Positions 1 through 5,522 of a stretch of 5,522 nucleotides of DNA are shown piece after piece. The notes below the pieces were generated by a model. The model did no database searches, was not told the origin of the DNA, and worked only from the letters and a program-made list of their open reading frames with translations. Source of the DNA: Desulfonatronaceae bacterium UBA663. Lineage in GTDB: Bacteria > Desulfobacterota > Desulfovibrionia > Desulfovibrionales > Desulfonatronaceae. The position numbers and the translations under genes were made by a program. The stretch is from contig DBNV01000106.1 in NCBI GenBank assembly GCA_002299865.1, forward strand, positions 1-5,522, read 5' to 3'. Within the stretch, counting starts at the first letter, position 1. Each line of letters opens with the position of its first letter.

Positions 1-125
1 GAGAGAATGACTGGGATGATCACTGCCTGGGGCGCAAGCTCCTTGACTACAATGTCTTTATACCTCTCTATGTTTGCAAGAACCTCTTCGCTTCTTTCAA
101 TATTGACTCGGCATAGCTTAAGCAT
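1..125 (-). CDS. Partial ORF, possible minimal nucleotidyltransferase (MNT) N-terminus, cut by the window edge
   Basis: An open frame starts at an ATG (123-125) inside the HEPN gene, overlaps its 3' end by 58 bases, and runs off the window at position 1, giving about 41 visible residues. It begins MLKLCRVNIERSEEVLANIE and continues RYKDIVVKELAPQAVI. A helical start, then a YKxxIVxxLxPxxVI stretch just before a nucleotide-binding strand, is how many MNT-family proteins begin, and MNT genes commonly pair with HEPN genes like the one just upstream. In such pairs the MNT protein often acts as antitoxin to the HEPN toxin. No Shine-Dalgarno is visible, so translation would depend on coupling to the HEPN gene. 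The expected catalytic GS motif does not appear in frame: the residues after VI read IPVILS. The family call rests on weak N-terminal similarity and context; the frame could also be non-coding overlap. Confidence 0.4.
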   Translation of the reverse strand, partial: MLKLCRVNIERSEEVLANIERYKDIVVKELAPQAVIIPVIL

Positions 126-469
126 CTTTTGGCCACATCTGCTGTATAAAACTTGCAATGGGCACCTGATGGGTAAAAGTTGGGCTGCCTTGAGCCAATG
201 TAATGTCTGTCCAACTCTTTGCTATACTCTTCAAGCCCATTAAATGACCCCTCTAAACTCCTGCATTTTTCAAGTAGTTCGACCACAGAATGGGTTATCA
301 AGGCTCTGAACCCTTTTGAATAGAGAAATCCCTTTAGGGCATTCTTTGCGGATTGCTGGGAGAAAAAGGCGGAAGCACAGTAATTCCCATCCTCAAGGCA
401 GTCCCTTGCGGTTTTCAGATCAGCATTTGCCTGGTCAAGCCACCTCAACCCCTCTTTGATGTTGCCCAA
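68..469 (-). CDS. HEPN domain-containing protein, probable toxin half of a HEPN/MNT pair
   Basis: This is a small, soluble, all-helical protein of 133 residues, the usual length for stand-alone HEPN proteins. The opening helix has W10, Q13 and DL around 17-18. Next comes a FFSQQSAKNALKGFL segment (35-49), matching the family's FxxQQAxEKALKxxL core. The RX4-6H signature appears as RALITH (R55 to H60), which in active HEPN RNases forms the catalytic site. The DRHYIGSRQPN segment (87-97) and the PSG...YT stretch (100-109) match the conserved C-terminal part. The start is TTG at 467-469. No ATG or GTG lies upstream in frame before the TGA at 491-493, and a GGAG sits 10 bases before the TTG. The gene overlaps the next frame, a possible MNT partner, by 58 bases. 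Its G+C content is clearly below that of purL, which suggests acquisition. RNase or toxin activity is inferred from the family; the domain call is firm. Confidence 0.88.
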   Translation of the reverse strand: MGNIKEGLRWLDQANADLKTARDCLEDGNYCASAFFSQQSAKNALKGFLYSKGFRALITHSVVELLEKCRSLEGSFNGLEEYSKELDRHYIGSRQPNFYPSGAHCKFYTADVAKRCLSYAESILKEAKRFLQT

Positions 470-479
470 TTTAGTACTA

Positions 480-483
480 CTCC
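480..483 (-). promoter_or_regulatory. Ribosome binding site supporting the TTG start of the HEPN gene
   Basis: A GGAG lies 10 bases before the TTG at 467-469, slightly far but usable. It is the only Shine-Dalgarno-like element between the upstream in-frame stop (491-493) and the first conserved HEPN residues, so it decides the non-ATG start. Confidence 0.5.
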
Positions 484-502
484 GATAATTTCAAGTCCAT
501 GT

Positions 503-898
503 TTATATCCTTAAACGTTCCAAAACGAGCCTTGCGATCTGGTGACGAACATCAGGCAATGTTGGCATTTTTTCTCTACGCTGCCGGATACGCCATCTTT
601 CAGAAGATCGAACCGGTGGGGATCGTGCAGCCCAGATTGAAAGAAAAAGCCAAGCCTCTACACGCGGCAGGCTTTCGATGGTCGGGACAGGGATGCCCTT
701 GAACGCGCATTTTTTCTGCAGCGTTTTCAGCACCACACCTCGATCAGGCCGAATCTCGACATGCCGGTACAGATGCACGACGTCGTATAGATCGCGGGGG
801 CGCTCCCGCTCAGCCAAGGCTCGCATCTTCTCGGCAAAAATCTCCTCGAAGCAGTAGCTCAAGACATGGATGCCATCATCCGGACAGTCGCCGTACGG
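503..898 (-). pseudogene. AbiEii-family nucleotidyltransferase toxin, C-terminal remnant
   Basis: The frame reads PYGDCPDDGIHVLSYCFEE followed by IFAEKMRALAERERPRDLYD, then VVHLYRH and a KKCAFKGIPVPTIESL segment. This is the conserved C-terminal region of the AbiEii / nucleotidyl transferase toxin family, including the EK...RDxxD signature. Full-length members are roughly 280-310 residues, with the nucleotidyltransferase GS and acidic motifs in the N-terminal half. Here that half is missing: the frame is open up to a TGA at 956-958, but the part before about position 898 is low-complexity LALRGAAPP with no family resemblance. No ATG opens the conserved part; the first usable start codon is a TTG at 860-862, inside it. 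After TIESL the last ~45 residues (to TAA at 503-505) are unlike the usual end of the family, so the 3' end may be altered too. No AbiEi antitoxin gene is present. It is probably inactive. The family call is confident, and broken status is strongly supported by the missing catalytic half. Confidence 0.8.
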
Positions 899-940
899 AG
901 GGGCTGCCCCCCGCAGCGCGAGCGCTGCTTGCCTAGCAAG
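891..940. repeat. Cluster of short inverted repeats between the helicase stop and the AbiEii remnant
   Basis: Four dyads are packed into 50 bases. CCGTACGG (891-898) is a perfect palindrome. CGG-A-GGGG-CTG-CCCC-CCG (896-913) forms a 7-bp stem with a single bulged A. GCAGCGC-GA-GCGCTGC (912/913-928) is an arm pair with almost no loop, more likely folding as GCAGCG around CGAG. CTTGC-CTA-GCAAG (928-940) is a 5-bp stem with a 3-base loop. It begins 2 bases after the helicase stop codon in the direction of transcription. The stems could protect or end the helicase mRNA, but no run of T follows on the minus strand, so a classical intrinsic terminator is not supported. It could equally be an intergenic palindromic repeat or the scar of an element end. 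Confidence 0.5.
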
Positions 941-942
941 GT

Positions 943-2427
943 TTAGCCGGCAGCGTCAGATCCTTGTTTGGGGGGCTTGCGGCGGCGTTTTCTCTTGACC
1001 TTGGGCTTTTGATCCAGGCGTTGGGCCACGGAGGGTTTTGCCTCTGGTTGCGGGACGGCGGTGTTCATGGTCTGCTGGTAGAGTTCGTCCAGCAGCATGG
1101 CCAGCAAGGAGGCGGACTCCGCTTCTGCGGCGAATTTGGTCACAACAGGCGTGAAGCGGGCTGCACGCTCCTTCTCAATAAAGGACAGCTTGCGACGCTT
1201 GTTGTCCAGCATCACGGCGATGCGGTTTTCCAGCACGGCAATGACGTCCTTGTCCCGGGGGGCCTCGCGCTCCAGCATTTTGATGTTGAACCGGGTCGCG
1301 ATGCGGCCCAGTTCAATTTTTTCCATGAGGTCCACCAGGGTGATCACCGTGCCCGACGCCCCGGCCCGGCCCGTGCGCCCGGCCCGGTGGATATAGGATT
1401 CCGGATCCTCTGGGGGCTCGTAGAGAAAGACGTGAGACAGACCCGGAATGTCGATGCCCCGGCCGGCCACGTCTGTGGCCACGAGAAAGCGCAGGTTGCC
1501 CGCACGGATGCGGCCCAGGACCTGTTCGCGCTTGTTCTGGGAAAGATTGGAGGAAATATCCTCGGCATCGAACCCGTATTGCTGGAGCACGGCCGTGACG
1601 TATTCCACGTTGTTCTTGGTATTGCAGAAGATGATCGCAGAAGTGGGGTTTTCCATCTCCAGCAGACGGATCAGGACGCGGTCGCGCTCCATGCGCGGAA
1701 CCACGCAGAAGACGTGCTCGCTTTCCGCGATGTGGATCTGGTCCCCGGACAAGCCCAGAAAGGCAGGTTTGTGCAGGAATTCATCCGCCAGGCGGAGAAC
1801 GTTTTCCGGGTAGGTGGCCGAAAACATGAAGGCATCCACCCGTCTGCGCGGCAAATAGCGCTGGAGTTCGCGCATGTCCGGGTAAAAGCCCACGGACAGC
1901 ATCCGGTCGGCCTCGTCAAAGATGAGCACTTGCAGGTGGTCCAGGCTTAAGCTGCGGTTGAGCAAATGATCCAAGATCCGGCCCGGAGTGCCCACCACCA
2001 GGTGCGCGCCTTGGCGGAAGGCGTCGATCTGGGCCTGATAGCCCACGCCGCCGTAGACCGAGACCACACGCAGTCCGGTGTCTCCGGCCAGAAGACCGGC
2101 CTCTTCGGCCACCTGCCGGGCCAATTCCCGGGTCGGCACCAGAACCAGGGCTTGGCAATGCGGTTTTTGCGGGTCAAGGCGTTGCACAAGCGGCAAAATG
2201 AATGCGCCGGTTTTGCCGCTGCCGGTGCGGGCCTGAACCATGACATCTTTTCCCGTCAGCACGTAGGGCATGGCCTTTTGCTGGACCGGCATCAGGTCTG
2301 ACCAGCCGGCTCTGGCGCAGGCTTGTTGCAGGGGCTGCGGAAGAGCGGCGAAAGTCAGGTCTGGGAGAAGAAGGCTTAAGGGTTGGGAATCTTTGTGGTC
2401 GTGATCGGGTGTGATTGCGTTGTTCAT
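943..2427 (-). CDS. DEAD-box ATP-dependent RNA helicase
   Basis: This cytoplasmic RNA helicase is 494 residues from the chosen start. It uses ATP to unwind short RNA duplexes or remodel RNA-protein complexes, as in ribosome assembly, mRNA decay or cold adaptation. All core motifs are present in order: Q motif (F26, Q49), Walker A ARTGSGKT (66-73), PTRELA (98-103), GG (126-127), TPGR (147-150), DEAD (171-174), SAT (203-205), IIFCNTK (265-271), ATDVAGRGID (317-326) and HRAGRTGR (347-354). A helical C-terminal part (about 370-455) leads into a very basic tail, KPKVKRKRRRKPPKQ (474-488), likely an RNA-binding extension. The ATG at 2425-2427 was chosen because an in-frame ATG at 2535 lies inside the end of purL and the residues between resemble no helicase. 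The drawback is that only a distant GGA precedes 2427, so the start is less certain than the gene. It lies 52 bases after purL, possibly cotranscribed. The exact subfamily (RhlE, DeaD or SrmB type) cannot be fixed by eye. Confidence 0.95.
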   Translation of the reverse strand: MNNAITPDHDHKDSQPLSLLLPDLTFAALPQPLQQACARAGWSDLMPVQQKAMPYVLTGKDVMVQARTGSGKTGAFILPLVQRLDPQKPHCQALVLVPTRELARQVAEEAGLLAGDTGLRVVSVYGGVGYQAQIDAFRQGAHLVVGTPGRILDHLLNRSLSLDHLQVLIFDEADRMLSVGFYPDMRELQRYLPRRRVDAFMFSATYPENVLRLADEFLHKPAFLGLSGDQIHIAESEHVFCVVPRMERDRVLIRLLEMENPTSAIIFCNTKNNVEYVTAVLQQYGFDAEDISSNLSQNKREQVLGRIRAGNLRFLVATDVAGRGIDIPGLSHVFLYEPPEDPESYIHRAGRTGRAGASGTVITLVDLMEKIELGRIATRFNIKMLEREAPRDKDVIAVLENRIAVMLDNKRRKLSFIEKERAARFTPVVTKFAAEAESASLLAMLLDELYQQTMNTAVPQPEAKPSVAQRLDQKPKVKRKRRRKPPKQGSDAAG

Positions 2428-2479
2428 GCGCTGCGGATGGTCCGTTTTGTATTGCTTTGTTGAGTTATGGAGATGATTC

Positions 2480-5400
2480 TCACCAGTCCAGGGTTGCTTT
2501 CCAGGCCGCGGCCAGGTCTTCCACGTCGGCTTCAATCAAAGGCTTTTCGCCCTGACGCACGCGCAGGACAGGCTCGGATATGACCTGGCCGATGCGGGCC
2601 AGATGCTGGCCCGTGAACAGGGCCTCAAAAGCCTCGGCCTGGTCCGGGGAAACGCTGACCAGGAGCCTGCCCGCTGATTCGCTGTAGAGCAGGATTTCCG
2701 GGGCAAGTCCGCCTCCCGGATATGTCGTCCCGACGGCCGTTCCGGCGGCCAGGTCGATTTCCGCGCCCAGACGGCCGGCAATAGTCATTTCCGCCACAGT
2801 TACGCCCAGACCGCCGTCGGAAAGATCGTGGGCCGCCCGGACCAGTCCGGCCCTGATGGCCTGATGCAGGGCCGCATACCTGGCCCGGTTGGCCAGGGCG
2901 TCCACCTGGGGCACGTCGCCGCCGCCAAGTCCCAGTTCAGCGGCCAGTTCACTGCCGCCCATTTCGTCCCTGGTCAAGCCCAGCAGGTAGATCAGATCGC
3001 CTGACGCCTTGAAGTCCGCAGTGACGCAGGTGTGCACGTCATGGATCACGCCGATCAGGGAAAACAGGATCGTTGGCGGCACGGAGATCTTCACGCCGCC
3101 CACGGAGTAGTCGTTTTTCATGGAGTCCTTGCCTGAGACGCAGGGCACCCCAAAGGCCAGGCAGAAATGGGCCAAGGCCTGGTTGGCCCGGACCAGTTGG
3201 GCCAGCTTGAAATGCCCGTCCGGGGTCTTTTCAGACTGGATTGGGTCGCACCAGCAGAAATTGTCCACCCCGGCCATGCGCGAAGGATCCGCGCCTACGG
3301 CCACGGCGTTGCGCACGGCCTCGTCCACGGCGTTGGCCGTCATCCAGTAGGTGTCCAGGTCGCTGAACTTGGGGCAGATGCCGTGGGAAACCACCAGGCC
3401 GCGATCCGAATCCAGGACCGGGCGGAGCACGGCCGCGTCCATGGGGCCGTCGCGCATCGCGCCCATGAGCGGCTTGATCACGCTGCCGCCCTGGACCTCA
3501 TGGTCGTACTGGCGGATCACGTACTCCTTGCTGCACACGTTGAGCCGGCCCAGCATCCGCTTGAGCAGGTCGGCCTGGTCGTCTTGGCCGGGAATCGTTA
3601 AGGAGGCTCGTTGCGGCGCGGGCCAGACGGCCCGCAACTGCATCCGGGGCGTGCCGTCGTGCAGAAAGTCCATGTCCAGGCAGGCCGCGGTGCGTCCGGC
3701 AAAGCGCACATGAAACTGTCCGGAAGCGGTGAATGTCCCCAAGGCCGTGGCTTCCACGTCCATGCGCCGGGCCAGGTCGAGAAACAAATCCAGGTGTTTG
3801 GGGGGCACGGCCGCGGTCATCCGCTCCTGGGCTTCGGAGAGGAGGATTTCCCAAGGCTTGAGTCCGTCGTATTTGAGCGGGGCCAGGCTTAGATCCAGCT
3901 CACAGCCGCCGGTGTCCCTCGCCATTTCCCCCACCGAAGAACTCAAGCCCCCGGCGCCGTTGTCCGTGATGGCTCGGTACAGTCCTTTATCCCTGGCCAC
4001 CATCAAGAAATCGTACATTTTACGCTGGGTGATGGGGTCGCCGATCTGCACGGCCGTGGCCGGGGAATCCGCATGCAACTCTTCCGAGGAAAAGGTGGCG
4101 CCGTGGATGCCGTCCTTGCCGATGCGGCCGCCGACCATGACGATGCAGTCGCCCACGTCGGCACTTTTCACGTGGCTGGGCCGGCCCTGGATCAGGGCCG
4201 GCATGGCGCCCACGGTGCCGCAGAAAATCAGCGGCTTGCCCAGGAAGCGTTCATGAAAGACCAGGGTGCCGTTGACCGTGGGTATCCCGGACTTGTTGCC
4301 CCCGTGCTCAACGCCTTCGCGCACCCCTTCCAGGACTCGGCGTGGATGGAGCAGTCGCGGAGGCAGGGGTTGGTCGTGAAAAGGCGAGGCTAGGCAAAAG
4401 ACGTTCGTGTTGCAAAGCAGGTTCGCGCCCAGGCCGGTGCCCATGGGGTCGCGGTTTACGCCCACGATGCCGGTTAAGGCGCCGCCGTACGGGTCCAGGG
4501 CCGAGGGACTGTTGTGCGTCTCCACCTTGACGCAGACGTTGACGTCTTCGGAAAAGCGGATCACCCCGGCGTTGTCCTTGAACACGGACAGACAGAAGTC
4601 GTCTAGCCCCATGCGTTGCCGGAGCAAGGCCGTGGTGTCCTGGATAAAGGTCTTGTACAGGCTGGTGATGATTTGGGAGACGCCCGCGGCCTGATCGTGA
4701 TAGTCGATGCGGGCGTTGAAGATCTTGTGTTTGCAGTGTTCAGACCAGGTCTGAGCCAGAGCTTCCAATTCCACGTCCGTGGGCTGGTCCGGCAGGCCCA
4801 GCGCCGTGCGCGAGGCAGCGATTTCAGGGCGCTCATAATAGGCGCGGATGGTTTGCATCTCTTCCAGACTTAAGGCCAGAATCCCGGTGCGGCTGATGTC
4901 CATGAGCTGCGCATCATTTAAACCGGACAGGGTAATGGTCGCCACGGCGTCGCTGGGCCGGCCCGCGACCTGGGCGGCCTTGGTTGGGAAGCCGGGGGAC
5001 GCGGCCCAGGCTGCGCGGCTTTTGTATTCAAAGCGCTGGATCAGTTCGTTGGCCAGCAGGTCCACGGTAATGCGGCGCACCTCGGCTTCGGCCAACGCAC
5101 CGGACAAAAGGTACCTGGTGGAGGTGTACACAGCAAAGTCGCGGGGCAGCGGTTTGGGCAGACCCAGGACCATGGCCACGCTTTGGGCCGCGGTGCGGCC
5201 CTCGTTGTCCGTGACGCCGGGACGGAAACCCACCTCCAGAGTCCAGTCGAAATCGCCGGGCAGAGGATCAAGGGAGGCCATGTGCAGGACCGGGTCGTCC
5301 AGGACATGGACGGCCAGAACCTCCCGGATTTGCGCCTCGTCCAGCCCGGCCACGGTGAACACCTTGATCGTGCCCACATTGTCCAGGGCCAAGCCAAGTT

Positions 5401-5482
5401 CCCGGGTGATTTTCCGGAAAATGCGCCGGCCGAGCACGTCTTTGACCTGAGGTCTTGGCCCTACTTCCACGCGCCAGAGCAT
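2480..5482 (-). CDS. purL: Phosphoribosylformylglycinamidine synthase, fused PurS-PurL form without glutaminase domain
   Basis: It catalyses step 4 of de novo purine synthesis, converting FGAR, ATP and glutamine-derived ammonia to FGAM. The protein has 1000 residues. Residues 1-155 form two PurS-like units (about 1-75 and 79-153, the second ending LLANELIQRFEY). The synthase follows: TWSEHCKHK (245-253, catalytic His region), KVETHNSPSALDPYGGA (319-335, ATP site), GGNKSGIPTVNG (394-405), GKDGIHGATFSSEEL (455-469), DNGAGGLSSSVGEMA (507-521) and SEAQERM (549-555). The second AIRS-like half carries QYDHEVQGGS (658-667), VSGKDSMKN (782-790) and AHDLSDGGLG (884-893). It ends soon after that half, about 300 residues short of the ~1295-residue E. 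coli enzyme, so the glutaminase must be a separate PurQ, not in this window. The ATG at 5480-5482 was preferred to one at 5510-5512 because an AGGAG lies 8 bases before it. No frameshift or missing key residue was seen. Confidence 0.96.
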   Translation of the reverse strand: MLWRVEVGPRPQVKDVLGRRIFRKITRELGLALDNVGTIKVFTVAGLDEAQIREVLAVHVLDDPVLHMASLDPLPGDFDWTLEVGFRPGVTDNEGRTAAQSVAMVLGLPKPLPRDFAVYTSTRYLLSGALAEAEVRRITVDLLANELIQRFEYKSRAAWAASPGFPTKAAQVAGRPSDAVATITLSGLNDAQLMDISRTGILALSLEEMQTIRAYYERPEIAASRTALGLPDQPTDVELEALAQTWSEHCKHKIFNARIDYHDQAAGVSQIITSLYKTFIQDTTALLRQRMGLDDFCLSVFKDNAGVIRFSEDVNVCVKVETHNSPSALDPYGGALTGIVGVNRDPMGTGLGANLLCNTNVFCLASPFHDQPLPPRLLHPRRVLEGVREGVEHGGNKSGIPTVNGTLVFHERFLGKPLIFCGTVGAMPALIQGRPSHVKSADVGDCIVMVGGRIGKDGIHGATFSSEELHADSPATAVQIGDPITQRKMYDFLMVARDKGLYRAITDNGAGGLSSSVGEMARDTGGCELDLSLAPLKYDGLKPWEILLSEAQERMTAAVPPKHLDLFLDLARRMDVEATALGTFTASGQFHVRFAGRTAACLDMDFLHDGTPRMQLRAVWPAPQRASLTIPGQDDQADLLKRMLGRLNVCSKEYVIRQYDHEVQGGSVIKPLMGAMRDGPMDAAVLRPVLDSDRGLVVSHGICPKFSDLDTYWMTANAVDEAVRNAVAVGADPSRMAGVDNFCWCDPIQSEKTPDGHFKLAQLVRANQALAHFCLAFGVPCVSGKDSMKNDYSVGGVKISVPPTILFSLIGVIHDVHTCVTADFKASGDLIYLLGLTRDEMGGSELAAELGLGGGDVPQVDALANRARYAALHQAIRAGLVRAAHDLSDGGLGVTVAEMTIAGRLGAEIDLAAGTAVGTTYPGGGLAPEILLYSESAGRLLVSVSPDQAEAFEALFTGQHLARIGQVISEPVLRVRQGEKPLIEADVEDLAAAWKATLDW

Positions 5483-5490
5483 CCGTCCTT

Positions 5491-5495
5491 CTCCT
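5491..5495 (-). promoter_or_regulatory. Ribosome binding site deciding the purL start
   Basis: A strong AGGAG lies 8 bases upstream of the ATG at 5480-5482. Because it falls inside the 10-codon extension that would begin at the ATG at 5510-5512, it argues that translation starts at the downstream ATG. Confidence 0.8.
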
Positions 5496-5522
5496 GTGTG
5501 TTTAATGAGCATAAGCCGGCTT

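Noticed and set aside
7..243. Plus-strand open frame opposite the HEPN gene
   Set aside because: The minus strand carries a clear full-length HEPN protein; the plus-strand translation shows no domain and no ribosome binding site.
502..507. TATAAA on the minus strand as a -10 box for the HEPN gene
   Set aside because: No reasonable -35 element lies at 16-18 bases upstream, and A+T-rich sequence here makes a chance match likely.
499..702. Plus-strand open frame of 67 codons starting at an ATG at 499
   Set aside because: It is antisense to the AbiEii remnant and resembles no known small protein.
896..940. Intrinsic transcription terminator after the helicase gene
   Set aside because: Stems are present but no T-run follows them on the minus strand; kept only as an inverted-repeat cluster.
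964..1950. Long plus-strand open frame of 328 codons opposite the helicase gene
   Set aside because: It is antisense to the conserved helicase motifs, has no recognisable domain, and is explained by high G+C and codon bias of the real gene.
2428..2535. Longer helicase start at an ATG inside purL
   Set aside because: The extra 36 residues lie partly within the purL coding end, resemble no helicase N-terminus, and have no ribosome binding site.
5483..5512. Ten-residue N-terminal extension of PurL
   Set aside because: The strong AGGAG lies within this stretch at proper spacing for the downstream ATG, and the conserved PurS-like sequence begins right after that ATG.

Overview
All recognisable genes in this window lie on the minus strand, so transcription runs from high to low coordinates. 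The right-hand 4.5 kb is GC-rich (about 60% in the stretches I counted) and holds two core genes. The first is a 1000-residue FGAM synthase with fused PurS-type and PurL-type regions and no glutaminase domain. The second, 52 bases downstream, is a complete DEAD-box RNA helicase. A PurS+PurL fusion without PurQ, next to this kind of DEAD-box protein, suggests a Desulfovibrio-like bacterium (Desulfobacterota). That placement is inference from gene architecture only.

The left-hand 0.9 kb is accessory DNA. Just past the helicase stop there is a dense run of short inverted repeats (891-940). Next comes a headless remnant of an AbiEii-family nucleotidyltransferase toxin, with neither its N-terminal catalytic half nor its AbiEi antitoxin partner. 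Composition then falls (positions 1-180 are 44% G+C by hand count). There follows an intact HEPN-domain gene with a TTG start, and overlapping its 3' end is the beginning of a reading frame that looks like the N-terminus of a minimal nucleotidyltransferase (MNT), cut by the window edge.

Functionally the window joins a housekeeping segment to a defence or toxin-antitoxin segment. The first covers purine biosynthesis step 4 and RNA remodelling. The second holds an AbiEii remnant and a probable HEPN/MNT pair. The inverted-repeat cluster sits at the boundary between them. I found no CRISPR array, tRNA, rRNA or transposase gene. I see no clearly new system; the most useful leads are the HEPN/MNT overlap with a possible lesion in the MNT frame, and the decayed AbiEii gene at the boundary.
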